Positions 14,569-23,057 of a stretch of 35,150 nucleotides of DNA are shown here, in pieces (within the stretch, counting starts at the first letter, position 1; the number at the start of each line of letters is the position of its first letter). The notes beneath the pieces were generated by a model. The model did not search any database. It was not told the origin of the DNA and saw only the letters and a program-made list of their open reading frames with translations. Both the position numbers and the translations under genes were made by a program. Origin of the DNA: CAYMRL01 sp964473205. Its GTDB lineage: Bacteria; Deinococcota; Deinococci; Deinococcales; Trueperaceae. The stretch spans positions 1 through 35,150 of the forward strand of contig CAYYOK010000024.1 of NCBI GenBank assembly GCA_964473205.1, in the 5' to 3' direction.

Positions 14569-15668
14569 CCGGTTCTCCTCCGACCGCCGGCCTGGGCGGG
14601 CTCCGCCTTCTCGCCGCGCGGTCTCCTCGCGGAACTGGTGCCTGGCGCCGCGAACCCCAAGGTGGAGTCGCGGACGATCAGCTCGGGCTGCAAGACGATG
14701 TCGATGCCGTGGCCGCGACCCTGCATGCGGTCGAGCAGCATGTTGGCGGCCTGTTGTCCCAGCTCGTAGGTCGGCGCTCTTATCGTCGTCAGGGACGGCT
14801 TGAACATGCGAGCGAAGACGATGTCGTCGTAGCCGGTCACGGCGATGTCCTCGGGGACGCGAAGGCCCAACGCGGCCAGGGCCTGCATGGCGCCGGCGGC
14901 CACCAGGTCGTTGAAGCACAGCAGCGCGTCGGCCTCGGGCATGCGCGCCAGCAACTCGGTAGCGGCAGCAGCGCCGCCATCGACCGTGGGAGCGCAGGGC
15001 AAGAAGCTGGAGCGAGGCACCTCGAGCTCCAGCTCGCGGGCCTCCCTGTCGATGCCGAGCAGGCGCTCGCGGCCGGCGTGGGAGTGGGCAGGGCCCGTCA
15101 GGAAGCCGGGGTGCCGGCAGCCGATCTGGTGCAGGTGGCGCAGCAGCAGCCGCGCGCCGAGCTCGTGGTCGATCCTCACCGAGCCGGCGATCTTCGGATC
15201 GGTGCGACGGTTGATGAGCACGGCGGATCGCTGCCGCCTGAGCAGCGGGTAGAGCTCTTGGTTGTCGAGGCGTGGGCTGCAGGCGATGACCCCGTCGACC
15301 ATGTGGTCCTCGAAGGTCTGCAACGCCAGCGTCTCGCGCTCGGCGTTCTCGACGATGTTGGTCAGGAGGAGCGTGTAGCCGTGCTGGCTGGCGACGTCCT
15401 CGGCCCCCCTGACGATCTCGGGGAAGTAGGGGTTGGTGACGTCGGGGACCATCAGGCCGATGCTGCGCGAGGAGGCCGCCTTCAGGCCGCGAGCCACGAT
15501 GTTGGGCCGGTACCCGAGCGATTCGATCGCCTGCCTGACGCGCCGGCGCGTGTCGGCTCCGACGCCGGGCCTGTCGTTGACGACGCGCGACACGGTCATG
15601 AGGGACACGCCCGCCGCGGCGGCGACGTCGGCCAGGGTGACCCTCTCGGTACCGGTCTGTGGCGCCAC
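14565..15668 (-). CDS. LacI-family transcriptional regulator of uronate genes
   Basis: A 367-residue repressor. Residues about 9-62 are the LacI DNA-binding region: VTLADVAAAAGVSLMTVSRVV with the hinge helix NIVARGLK. The rest is a periplasmic-binding-protein-like effector domain starting SIGLMVPDVTNPYFPEIVRG and containing CFNDLVAAGAMQAL and VTGYDDIVFARMFKPSLTTI. The start is GTG at 15668 behind GGAGG. It heads the operon with uxaE and uxaC and is divergent from the AGE-family gene. A palindrome matching GTTAnCGnTAAC overlaps its own promoter, and two more copies lie before the importer 2 operon. The effector is probably a uronate or a pathway intermediate. Confidence 0.93.
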   Translation of the reverse strand: MAPQTGTERVTLADVAAAAGVSLMTVSRVVNDRPGVGADTRRRVRQAIESLGYRPNIVARGLKAASSRSIGLMVPDVTNPYFPEIVRGAEDVASQHGYTLLLTNIVENAERETLALQTFEDHMVDGVIACSPRLDNQELYPLLRRQRSAVLINRRTDPKIAGSVRIDHELGARLLLRHLHQIGCRHPGFLTGPAHSHAGRERLLGIDREARELELEVPRSSFLPCAPTVDGGAAAATELLARMPEADALLCFNDLVAAGAMQALAALGLRVPEDIAVTGYDDIVFARMFKPSLTTIRAPTYELGQQAANMLLDRMQGRGHGIDIVLQPELIVRDSTLGFAAPGTSSARRPRGEKAEPAQAGGRRRTG

Positions 15669-15756
15669 CGTGCCTCCTCTGGCAGCCTAGCCGCGCGCAT
15701 GACCGGCTCGGTGCGCTCGGCCGCTGCGCGACGCGAGGCAGGCGCCGCCTCGCGCT

Positions 15757-15800
15757 GTTAACGATAACGGAGACAATACGACGAACCATGCCGTTTGCAA
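15757..15800 (-). promoter_or_regulatory. lacI promoter with overlapping LacI-type operator
   Basis: On the minus strand TTGCAA (15795-15800) and TATTGT (15773-15778) are spaced by 16 bases. The palindrome GTTAACGATAAC (15757-15768) begins four bases past the -10, over the expected transcription start. Binding there would block the lacI-uxaE-uxaC operon (autoregulation) and could also affect the divergent AGE-family gene at 15880. The remainder of 15669-15879 shows no clear plus-strand promoter. Confidence 0.7.
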
Positions 15801-15879
15801 AGGGCTGGCCTGGACAGCGGGCCCCTGACAGACCTGGCAGTCGGGCTACGGCGCCTCGCGCTCGCGCCCTGCGTGGCTA

Positions 15880-17235
15880 ATGATGAGCCGCATGACACAG
15901 CGTCCTAGCGTCAAGCCGCCAGCCTCGCGAGATGACCTCGCCGCTTTCTACCGCGCACACCTAGAAGAGCTGATCTTGCCGTTCTGGCTGGACAGGACGC
16001 TGGACGAGGAGCGCGGCGGCCTGTTCAACTGCGTCGACGACGTCAGCGGTCGGCGCGTCAGCGAGGACAAGTTCGTGTGGTCGCAGGCGCGCTGGGCGTG
16101 GACCGCGGCTCATGCGGCGCGCCTAGCCGATCGCGGGCTCCTGGCCGTCGACGCCGGCAGGCTCAGGCGCCACGCCAGGCAGACAGCGGACTTCCTGCTC
16201 GAGCATGCGTTCCTGGGCGCAGAGGGCGACGGGCGAGGGAACGTCGCCTACCTGCTCAGCGCCGACGGCGCGAAGCGCGAGTTCCTGCCGGGCAAGGGAC
16301 ACGACATCAGCTTCTTCGCCGACTGCTTCGTGACGCTGGCGCTCACCGGCGTGGCCCGCGCCACGGGGGAGACGAGCTACCTGAGCGAGGCGCTGGGCGT
16401 CTACGCCTCGGTCCGCCGGCGCCTGGCCAGCGGCAACCTGCGCAGCGAGCCGTACCCGCTGCCGCCCGGCGCCCGCGCTCACGCCTGGCCGATGATCATG
16501 CTCAACGTCGCCCAGGAGCTCGAGCGGGCCTTGAAGGCCGTAGGCGACGAGCGCGCCGGCGCCCTCGCGGCCGACGCGCTCGCCGACATGGACAGCGTGC
16601 TGAACGACTTCGTCAGGCCCGACGCGCTGGTTGCCGAGGTGCTGGTGCCGGGCGACGAGAGCTCGCTGCTGGCGCGTCACGTCACGCCGGGCCACGCCAT
16701 CGAGTCGATGTGGTTCGTCATGGAGCAGGCGCTGACGCACGGCAGGCGTGATGCGGTCGAGAAGGCGAAGTCGGTCATCGCAGCGTCCTACGCTGCCGGT
16801 TGGGATCGCGAGCACGGTGGCCTGTTCAGGTACGTGGTTCCCGTGGCGGCCGGAGGAGAGGGTGCGGCCTCGGCCAGTCAGCGGCCTCAGGGGACGCCGG
16901 AGGGGCCGTTCGAGAGGCTGATCGTCGACACCTGGGACAGCAAGATCTGGTGGCCGCACTCCGAGACGCTCTACGCCACGCTGCTGGCGGCCGAGGCGAC
17001 GGGCGACGAGACGATGCGAGCCCTGCACGACGAGGCGTTCGCGTACACCTTCGCGACGTTCCCGAACCCCGACGCCAGCGTCGGCGAGTGGATCCACATC
17101 CGGGACAGGCGGGGGCAGCCGCTGCAGAAGGTCGTGGGACTGCCGGTCAAGGACCCGTACCACGTCACGCGCAACCTGCTGCTGCTCGTCGAGCTGCTGG
17201 CCGAGGGTGTGGGGTCGCGCACCGGCGAGGCCTGA
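15880..17235 (+). CDS. AGE-family (N-acylglucosamine 2-epimerase-like) sugar epimerase/isomerase
   Basis: A 451-residue (alpha/alpha)6-barrel protein. Typical elements are FVWSQARWAWTAAH with R71, the KGHDISFFADCFVTLAL helix, H272 in TPGHAIESMWFVMEQAL and H360 in WWPHSETLYATLLAAE, which match the catalytic arginine and histidines of the AGE superfamily. Members epimerise or isomerise N-acetylglucosamine, mannose or cellobiose in the cytosol; the substrate here cannot be read from sequence. No clear ribosome-binding site precedes ATG 15880; an in-frame ATG at 15892 is an alternative. It is divergent from lacI, with an operator between, and upstream of importer 2. Confidence 0.88.
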   Translation: MMSRMTQRPSVKPPASRDDLAAFYRAHLEELILPFWLDRTLDEERGGLFNCVDDVSGRRVSEDKFVWSQARWAWTAAHAARLADRGLLAVDAGRLRRHARQTADFLLEHAFLGAEGDGRGNVAYLLSADGAKREFLPGKGHDISFFADCFVTLALTGVARATGETSYLSEALGVYASVRRRLASGNLRSEPYPLPPGARAHAWPMIMLNVAQELERALKAVGDERAGALAADALADMDSVLNDFVRPDALVAEVLVPGDESSLLARHVTPGHAIESMWFVMEQALTHGRRDAVEKAKSVIAASYAAGWDREHGGLFRYVVPVAAGGEGAASASQRPQGTPEGPFERLIVDTWDSKIWWPHSETLYATLLAAEATGDETMRALHDEAFAYTFATFPNPDASVGEWIHIRDRRGQPLQKVVGLPVKDPYHVTRNLLLLVELLAEGVGSRTGEA

Positions 17236-17252
17236 GCCTGAGGAGCGAACGG

Positions 17253-17277
17253 TGCCGCCGCGCCAGCTTCGGCGGTA
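17253..17277 (+). terminator. Hairpin after the AGE-family gene
   Basis: TGCCGCCG (17253-17260) and CGGCGGTA (17270-17277) can pair over 8 bp with one G-T wobble and a 9-base loop. No long T-run follows. It probably ends or weakens transcription of the epimerase gene ahead of the operator at 17278. Confidence 0.45.
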
Positions 17278-17289
17278 GTTAACGATAAC
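17278..17289. promoter_or_regulatory. LacI-type operator, distal site of importer 2
   Basis: GTTAACGATAAC is identical to the 12-base site in the lacI promoter. Its centre is exactly 180 bp upstream of the centre of the proximal site at 17458, close to a whole number of helical turns, so a loop between the two is plausible. Confidence 0.7.
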
Positions 17290-17409
17290 TAGGTGCGCGG
17301 CTCCGCCAGACCGCTCGGCGCCGCTGCCGCCGCGGGCGCGGCGGGGCGCGTTCCGTGCGGCCTGGCTCGCCGTTCCTTAACCCTTCGGCCACCAGGACGA
17401 CGTTCCACC

Positions 17410-17439
17410 TTGACCGGTCCGCTGAAGGCGTGCTACGGT
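17410..17439 (+). promoter_or_regulatory. Promoter of the importer 2/sulfatase operon
   Basis: TTGACC (17410-17415), an 18-base spacer and TACGGT (17434-17439) with an extended TGC ahead of it (17431-17433). Transcription would start near 17446, a dozen bases before the operator at 17458. It would drive the long run of genes from the binding protein to the SDR at 30609. Confidence 0.6.
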
Positions 17440-17457
17440 TCCCATCAATAAGACTCT

Positions 17458-17469
17458 GTTATCGCTAAC
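17458..17469. promoter_or_regulatory. LacI-type operator, proximal site of importer 2
   Basis: GTTATCGCTAAC fits the consensus GTTAnCGnTAAC shared with the sites at 15757 and 17278. It lies just downstream of the predicted transcription start, where a bound repressor would block elongation or promoter clearance. Confidence 0.65.
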
Positions 17470-17617
17470 GTATCTGGTCGCCATCGTCCGCGATGCGCCG
17501 CTGCGGGCACAAACCTATGGGTACGCCGGAGGGTCGGCACCCGCCTCGTGGCTCGGCTCGAGCCTCGACCGGCATGCGCCCCCGTTGCACCGACCGCCCT
17601 CCTCGGAAGGAGCAAGC

Positions 17618-19555
17618 ATGGTGAAGGTCACAGGAGCAGCACGAGAGAACTCGGGGTGGCGCATGGCAACGCTGCTCGCGCTCGGCTTGACGCTGGCGCT
17701 GAGCACCGCCATGGCGCAGCCGTACCAGGAAGCGCCGATCCTCGCCCAGCGCGTCGCCGCCGGCGAGCTGCCGCCGGTCGAGGAGCGCCTCCCGACCAAC
17801 CCGCTGGTGATCGCCGTCGATCAGGAGATCGGCCAGTACGGCGGCGTCCTCAGGCGCGGCTTCACGGGCCCAGGCGACCACAACAACTACACCCGCTTCT
17901 CCTACGACGCGCTGCTCCGCTTCAGCGTCGACGGCGGCACGATCATGCCGCACATCCTCGAGTCGTGGGAGCCCTCCGAGGACTTCACGTCCTGGACGCT
18001 GCGCCTGCGTGAGGGCGCCAAGTGGTCGGACGGCGCGCCGCTGACCTCGGAAGCGCTGATGTTCTACTACGAAGGCGTGCTGAGCAACACCGACCTCACC
18101 CCGTCGGTGCCCGTCTGGTTCGCCAACAGCGACGGCAGCCTCGCCAGCATGGTCGCCCTCGACGACTACACGGTGCAGGTCACCTTCGACTTCCCGTACA
18201 CGCTGTTCCCGCTCGAGCTGACCTTCCGCGACGGCGGCGACCGCACCCTCGCGGCGCACCTGCCCGCCCACTACCTCAGGCAGTTCCACCCCGACTACGG
18301 TGACCAGGCCGAGATCGACCGCATGGTCGCCGCCGCCGGCCTCACCAGCTGGACCCAGCTCTTCATGCAGAAGGGCATCATCACCGACAACCCCGAGCGC
18401 CCCTCGACGGCCGCCTGGGTTCCGCACAACTCGACGGTGTCCGACCAGATCTTCACGCTGGTCCGCAACCCGTACTACATCGGTGTCGACTCCGCCGGCA
18501 ACCAGCTCCCGTACATCGACGAGGTGCAGTTCCGCTTCTTCTCCGACGTCGAAGCGCTGAACTTCGCCGCCGTCGCCGGCGAGCTCGACTTCCAGACCCG
18601 CCACATCCAACTCACCAACTACCCTGTGCTGGTCGAGAACGGCGATCGCTCCGGCTACAACGTCATCACCTGGCCGACGTTCGGCGGCAGCGACGCTGCG
18701 CTGTGGATCAACCAGCAGTACACCGCCAACGCCGAGCTCGGCGAGCTTCTCGCCAACCGCGACTTCCGCATCGCCCTCTCGCTCGGCATCCAGCGCGAGG
18801 AGATCCGCGAGTCGGCGTTCCTCGGCCAGGGTGAGATCCGCCAGGCCGTAGCCGCGCCGTGGCACCCCTACTACCCCGGCGACGAGTACGCCTTCCAGTA
18901 CACCGAGTACGATCCGGATCGCGCCAACGCGCTGCTCGACGGCCTCGGCCTGACCCGCGGCGCCGGCGGCGCCCGCACGCTCCCCAGCGGCGCCCCGCTG
19001 CGCCTCGAGATCTCGGTCGTGCCGGCGTTCGGCCCGTGGCCGGACGTCGCCCAGCTCGTGGCCTCCGACTGGACCGCCCTCGGCGTGACCACCGACATCC
19101 AGATCCGCGAGCGCACCGCTCACTTCACGATGCGCGACGCCAACGAGCTGATGATCGAGATCTGGAACGAGGACACCAGCGCGTTCCCCTTCACCGGCAA
19201 CCCGAAGATCGACCCGCGCAGCGACCCTGCCACGATCTTCGCGGTCGAGACGCGCACCTGGTACCGCAGCAACGGCGAGCGCGGCATCGCGCCCCCGCCC
19301 ACCATCGCGCGCATCGTCGAGATCATCGAGCTGGCCAAGACGGTCGGCACCGACCGGCAGATCGAGCTGGCTCAGGAGCTCAACCGCATCGTGGCTGACG
19401 AGCTCTACAGCATCGGCACCGTCGGCCTCACGCCGATGATCCAGGGCGTCGTGGTGTTCCGCGACAACCTCGGCAACGTCCCGCCCCTGGTCGCCAACGA
19501 CTGGCCCGTCCGCACGCCGGGCGACGCCCGTCCCGAGACCTTCTTCTACCGCTGA
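17618..19555 (+). CDS. ABC transporter substrate-binding protein, family 5, Sec-exported (importer 2)
   Basis: A 645-residue DppA-type binding protein, at the long end for the family. A Sec signal peptide has its hydrophobic core at about 17-30 and a likely cut after AMA (residues 31-33). No lipobox is present. Family features include RLREGAKWSDGAPLTSEALMF and the later DPDRANALLDGLGL segment. ATG 17618 was chosen because GGAAGGAG lies five bases upstream and it gives a normal signal peptide; the open frame begins at 17585. Long binding proteins of this kind in sugar loci usually carry oligosaccharides. It is the first gene of the operon and is under two LacI-type operators. Confidence 0.92.
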   Translation: MVKVTGAARENSGWRMATLLALGLTLALSTAMAQPYQEAPILAQRVAAGELPPVEERLPTNPLVIAVDQEIGQYGGVLRRGFTGPGDHNNYTRFSYDALLRFSVDGGTIMPHILESWEPSEDFTSWTLRLREGAKWSDGAPLTSEALMFYYEGVLSNTDLTPSVPVWFANSDGSLASMVALDDYTVQVTFDFPYTLFPLELTFRDGGDRTLAAHLPAHYLRQFHPDYGDQAEIDRMVAAAGLTSWTQLFMQKGIITDNPERPSTAAWVPHNSTVSDQIFTLVRNPYYIGVDSAGNQLPYIDEVQFRFFSDVEALNFAAVAGELDFQTRHIQLTNYPVLVENGDRSGYNVITWPTFGGSDAALWINQQYTANAELGELLANRDFRIALSLGIQREEIRESAFLGQGEIRQAVAAPWHPYYPGDEYAFQYTEYDPDRANALLDGLGLTRGAGGARTLPSGAPLRLEISVVPAFGPWPDVAQLVASDWTALGVTTDIQIRERTAHFTMRDANELMIEIWNEDTSAFPFTGNPKIDPRSDPATIFAVETRTWYRSNGERGIAPPPTIARIVEIIELAKTVGTDRQIELAQELNRIVADELYSIGTVGLTPMIQGVVVFRDNLGNVPPLVANDWPVRTPGDARPETFFYR

Positions 19556-19563
19556 GCCTCACG

Positions 19564-19599
19564 CCGCTGCCCGGACCTGATCCCAGGTCCGGGCAGCGG
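19564..19599 (+). terminator. Intercistronic hairpin between binding protein and permease genes (importer 2)
   Basis: CCGCTGCCCGGACCTG (19564-19579) and CAGGTCCGGGCAGCGG (19584-19599) form a perfect 16-bp stem with an ATCC loop, nine bases after the stop codon. A second hairpin, GCGGGC-CATGC-GCCCGC, follows at once. There is no T-run, so partial termination or mRNA protection is likely, giving more binding protein than permease. Confidence 0.8.
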
Positions 19600-19735
19600 G
19601 CCATGCGCCCGCCCAGGCGGAGCCGCCCGCTCCGGTGGGGTACGCTCGGCCCATGCCCAGCTCTGAAGACCGCCGCCCGACGACCTGATCCGGGCACAAG
19701 CAGCAACTATCTGACCCACGCCCACCGGAGAACGG

Positions 19736-20725
19736 ATGCACTGGTACATACTCAAGCGGCTCGCGGTCGTTCCGCTGATGCTCTTCCTGTTCTCGGTGAT
19801 CGCGTTCGCGCTGATCCAGGCTCCGCCCGGAGACTTCCTCACCAGTTATCTAGCTGAGCTCGCCCAAGGCGGCAGCTCTCTCGACCAAGTGGCGATCGAC
19901 GCGCTCAGGGCCCAATACGGCCTCGACCAACCCGTCTATCGCCAGTACATGCTGTGGGTGGGCAGCCTGCTGAAGGGCGACCTCGGCATCTCGCTCGAGT
20001 GGCGGCGCTCCAATGCCGAGCTGATCGGCGAGAGGCTGTTGCTCACGCTGGCGCTCACGGTGTTCTCGCTGATCTTCACCTGGGTCGTCGCGATACCCAT
20101 CGGCATCATCTCGGCGACTCGGCAGTACTCGATAGCCGACTACATCTTCACCGTGCTCAACTACATCGGCCTGGCCACGCCCAACTTCATGCTGGCGCTG
20201 GTGCTGATGTGGATCGCTTTCGACAGGTTCGGCCTCAGCGTCACCGGCCTGTTCAGCCCCGCCTTCGCTCAGGCGCCGTGGAGCTGGGCGAGGGTCGGCG
20301 ACCTGATGTCGCACATCTGGCTGCCGATGATCATCCTCGGCGTCGCTGGGACGGCTCAGATAGCTCGCGTGGTGCGCGCCAACCTGCTCGACGAGCTGAG
20401 CAAGCCCTACACCGAGATGGCGCGCGCCAAGGGCCTGCCCGAGTGGCGGCTGGTGCTCAAGTACCCCACCAGGGTCGCGATCGCGCCGGTGGTCAGCACG
20501 CTCGGCTGGTACTTCCCGCAGCTCCTGTCGGGAGGGCTGGTGGTCTCGGTGGTGATGAGCCTGCCGACGATCGGCCCGCTGCTGCTGCGCGCGCTCATCG
20601 GCCAGGACATGTACCTAGCGGGCACCATCATCCTGATCTTCTGCGTGCTCACCGTCATCGGGACGCTGGTCTCCGACATCCTGCTGGCGGTGCTCGACCC
20701 CCGCATCCGAATGGACGGAGCCTAG
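19736..20725 (+). CDS. ABC transporter permease, DppB/OppB type (importer 2)
   Basis: A 329-residue membrane protein starting MHWYILKRLAVVPLMLFLFS. It shows the DppB pattern: QAPPGDFLTSYL after the first helix, AQYGLDQPVYRQYMLWV, IGLATPNFMLAL, and the ATPase-coupling region YTEMARAKGLPEWRLVLKY, ending LAVLDPRIRMDGA. Six membrane helices are expected. GGAG lies ahead of the ATG. The next gene begins with no gap after its TAG stop. Confidence 0.93.
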   Translation: MHWYILKRLAVVPLMLFLFSVIAFALIQAPPGDFLTSYLAELAQGGSSLDQVAIDALRAQYGLDQPVYRQYMLWVGSLLKGDLGISLEWRRSNAELIGERLLLTLALTVFSLIFTWVVAIPIGIISATRQYSIADYIFTVLNYIGLATPNFMLALVLMWIAFDRFGLSVTGLFSPAFAQAPWSWARVGDLMSHIWLPMIILGVAGTAQIARVVRANLLDELSKPYTEMARAKGLPEWRLVLKYPTRVAIAPVVSTLGWYFPQLLSGGLVVSVVMSLPTIGPLLLRALIGQDMYLAGTIILIFCVLTVIGTLVSDILLAVLDPRIRMDGA

Positions 20726-21874
20726 ATGCCTGCCGACGTGACGGTCGACGAAGGCGCCGTGCCGGTCGTGGCTCCCGAGAAGGGCGCAGCCGTCTACGTC
20801 GCACCCGCCTGGAAGATGACCTGGTGGCGCTTCCGCAAGCACAAGCTGGCCGTCTTCTGCCTGTGGGTGTTCGGCCTCATCGGCCTGATCGCCCTGTCGC
20901 CCGACTTCTTCGCCACCCAGGACCCGAACGTCACCGCCGCACGCAACGCCTACATCCCGCCGCAGACGCTGCGGATCGTGCACGAGGGGCGGCTGACCTG
21001 GCCCTTCGCCTACGGCGTGGCCGGCCAGCGCGACCCGCGCACGCTGCGCATGGTGTGGGCGCAGGACGACGAGACCCGCTACCCGCTGCGCTTCTTCGTG
21101 CAGGGTTACAGCTACAGGTTCCTCGGGTTGATCCCCACCAACATCCACCTGCTCGGCTTCGCCGGCGTCTCCGGCCCCGACACGCCGCACCTGCTCGGCA
21201 CCGACAGGCTCGGCCGCGACCAGTGGTCGCGCCTCATGCTCGGGACGCGCATCTCGCTCTCGATCGGGCTGGTGGCCGTCGCGATCTCGACCATCCTCGG
21301 CATCGTGCTCGGCGGGATCTCCGGCTACTTCGGCGGCATCGTCGACAACGTCATCCAGCGGCTCATCGAGCTGCTGCAGGCGCTGCCGCCGATCCCGATC
21401 TGGCTGGCGCTGTCCGCCTCGCTGCCGCGCACCTGGCCGGTGACCTGGGTCTACTTCGCCATCACCATCATCCTCGCGCTGCTCGGCTGGACCAGGCTGG
21501 CGCGCGAGGTGCGCGGGCGCTTCCTGTCTCTGCGCGAGGAGGACTTCGTGACCGCCGCCAGGCTCGTCGGCGCCAGCCGCTCGCGGGTGATCTTCTCGCA
21601 CATGGTGCCGTCGTTCACCAGCCACATCATCGCCGCCACCACCCTCGCCATCCCGCTGATGATCCTCAACGAGACCTTCCTCAGCTTCCTCGGCCTCGGC
21701 CTGCGTCCCCCCGCCATCTCGTGGGGCGTGATGCTGCAGGAGGCTCAGAACCTGCAGTCGGTGGTCAACGCACCGTGGCTGATGATCCCCGGCCTGTTCG
21801 TGATCGTCACGGTGCTCGCCCTCAACATCCTGGGAGATGGATTGCGTGATGCCGCCGACCCGTACAGCAACTGA
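20726..21874 (+). CDS. ABC transporter permease, DppC/OppC type with enlarged periplasmic segment (importer 2)
   Basis: A 382-residue permease, about 80 residues longer than the importer 1 counterpart. The extra length is an N-terminal tail plus a periplasmic insert (about residues 70-150) between the first helix and the conserved LLGTDRLGRDQWSRLMLG. The coupling region is FVTAARLVGASRSRVIFSHMVPS, and the end is LGDGLRDAADPYSN. Long inserts of this type accompany large binding proteins such as the 645-residue one here. ATG 20726 directly follows the previous stop. Its 3' end overlaps the ATPase gene. Confidence 0.92.
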   Translation: MPADVTVDEGAVPVVAPEKGAAVYVAPAWKMTWWRFRKHKLAVFCLWVFGLIGLIALSPDFFATQDPNVTAARNAYIPPQTLRIVHEGRLTWPFAYGVAGQRDPRTLRMVWAQDDETRYPLRFFVQGYSYRFLGLIPTNIHLLGFAGVSGPDTPHLLGTDRLGRDQWSRLMLGTRISLSIGLVAVAISTILGIVLGGISGYFGGIVDNVIQRLIELLQALPPIPIWLALSASLPRTWPVTWVYFAITIILALLGWTRLAREVRGRFLSLREEDFVTAARLVGASRSRVIFSHMVPSFTSHIIAATTLAIPLMILNETFLSFLGLGLRPPAISWGVMLQEAQNLQSVVNAPWLMIPGLFVIVTVLALNILGDGLRDAADPYSN

Positions 21875-23057
21875 CGCCGGTGGCTCCGCGCAGGAGCAGG
21901 CGCGCGACGAGTCGCGCGTGCGCGAAGAGTCGGGCGTGCGCGAGGATCCGCGCGTGCGCGAGGTCGCGCGCGGCGGCCAGGGCGAACCGCGCAGCGGACC
22001 GCGCGGCGGCTCGAAGGGCGAGCTGCCCGTCATCTCGGTCCGCAACCTCAAGACGCACTTCAAGCTCGACGAGGGCGTCGTGCGCGCCGTCGACGGCGTC
22101 AGCTTGGACCTCTACCCCGGCGAGGTCGTCGGCATCGTCGGCGAGAGCGGCTGCGGCAAGAGCATCACCGTGAAGTCGATCCTGCGCCTCGTCCAGAAGC
22201 CGGGCCGCATCGTCGGCGGCGAGATCATCTACCGCCGCCCGCCGGAGGCGCAGCACGGCGCGAAGAAGGGGAGAGCGCAGGAGATCGACCTCGCCAAGCT
22301 CCAGCCGCAGGGCCGGCGCATGCGCAGGGTCAGGGGCGGCGACATCGCGCTGATCCCGCAGGAGCCGATGGCCTCCTTCAGCCCGCTGCACTCGATCGGC
22401 GAGCAGATCGTCGAGGCGATCAGACTGCACAACCCCGTCTCCAAGGAGGAGGCGCGCAAGATCGCGATCGGCAAGCTGCGCGAGGTCGGCATGCCCAGCC
22501 CCGAGCAGCGCTTCGACTCGTACTCCTGGCAGCTCTCGGGCGGCCTGCGGCAGCGCGCGATCATCGCGATGGCCCTGTCCTGCAACCCGTCGGTGCTGAT
22601 CGCCGACGAGCCGACCACGGCCATCGACGTCACGACACAGGCTCAGGTCCTCGAGCTGCTGAGGGAGCTGCAGGAGGAGCACGGCTCCTCGATCCTGTTC
22701 ATCACCCACGACCTCGGCGTCATCGCCCAGGTCGCCGACTACGTCGTCGTCATGTACCTCGGCAGGGTGGCCGAGCAGGGTCCGGTGCACGACATCTTCC
22801 ACGCCCCGCGCCACCCGTACACCAGGGCGCTGCTCCAGAGCGTGCCCAGCCTGCATTCGGAGCCGCGCGTGGCGCTGCCGACCGTCGCCGGCAGCATCCC
22901 GCACCCGCTGCAGCGTCCGCCGGGCTGCCCCTTCCACCCGCGCTGCCCCGACGCCATCCCCGGCAAGTGCGACGTGCACGTTCCGGCGCTCGTCGACGTG
23001 GGTGGCGGCGCGCCCGTCGCCTGCTTCCTGCACCACGATCAGGTGGATGCGGCATGA
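21837..23057 (+). CDS. ABC transporter ATP-binding protein, OppD/DppD type (importer 2)
   Basis: An ATPase of up to 406 residues. Walker A is GESGCGKS, the signature is LSGGLRQRA, Walker B is VLIADEPTTAID, and the C-terminal oligopeptide-type Cys motif is PPGCPFHPRCPD. The conserved domain begins at ISVRNLKTHFKL (about residue 66). The first 65 residues are low-complexity Arg/Glu-rich, including a four-unit 18-bp repeat. The start is uncertain: ATG 21837, GTG 21846 and ATG 21849 are in frame; GGGAG at 21832-21836 suits 21846 or 21849 better. All overlap the permease gene by 26-38 bases. It may also serve importer 1. Confidence 0.92.
   Translation: MDCVMPPTRTATDAGGSAQEQARDESRVREESGVREDPRVREVARGGQGEPRSGPRGGSKGELPVISVRNLKTHFKLDEGVVRAVDGVSLDLYPGEVVGIVGESGCGKSITVKSILRLVQKPGRIVGGEIIYRRPPEAQHGAKKGRAQEIDLAKLQPQGRRMRRVRGGDIALIPQEPMASFSPLHSIGEQIVEAIRLHNPVSKEEARKIAIGKLREVGMPSPEQRFDSYSWQLSGGLRQRAIIAMALSCNPSVLIADEPTTAIDVTTQAQVLELLRELQEEHGSSILFITHDLGVIAQVADYVVVMYLGRVAEQGPVHDIFHAPRHPYTRALLQSVPSLHSEPRVALPTVAGSIPHPLQRPPGCPFHPRCPDAIPGKCDVHVPALVDVGGGAPVACFLHHDQVDAA
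21900..21971 (+). repeat. Four tandem 18-bp repeats inside the OppD-type gene
   Basis: Four in-frame 18-base units encode ARDESR, VREESG, VREDPR and VREVAR. The core is GTGCGCGAGGA plus a GC-rich end. They lie in the N-terminal tail ahead of the ATPase domain and probably arose by slippage; copy number may vary between strains. Confidence 0.75.

Larger units (their letters stand above)
17236..17617 (+). other. Intergenic control region between the epimerase and importer 2
   Basis: This 382-base stretch has no gene I can support. In order it holds a hairpin after the epimerase gene (17253-17277), a LacI-type operator (17278-17289), a GC-rich hairpin CCGCCGC-GGGC-GCGGCGG (17327-17344), a promoter (17410-17439), a second operator (17458-17469) and a leader of about 150 bases with the ribosome-binding site GGAAGGAG at 17605-17612. 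Short open frames in the leader have no start signals. Confidence 0.6.

Noticed and set aside
12925..15789. One very long minus-strand reading frame joining part of the lacI region to uxaE
   Set aside because: The part upstream of 14568 is a different frame of lacI with Arg-rich, family-unlike translation; lacI and uxaE are separate genes with an ATGA overlap.
17492..17617. Short leader peptide frame before the importer 2 binding protein
   Set aside because: No ribosome-binding site, biased composition and no link to the downstream start.
17465..19123. Long antisense reading frame opposite the importer 2 binding protein, and similar ones at 20615-22063 and 6310-7689
   Set aside because: High-GC genes produce long open frames on the other strand; these translations are low-complexity and match no family, while the sense strand has clear homology.
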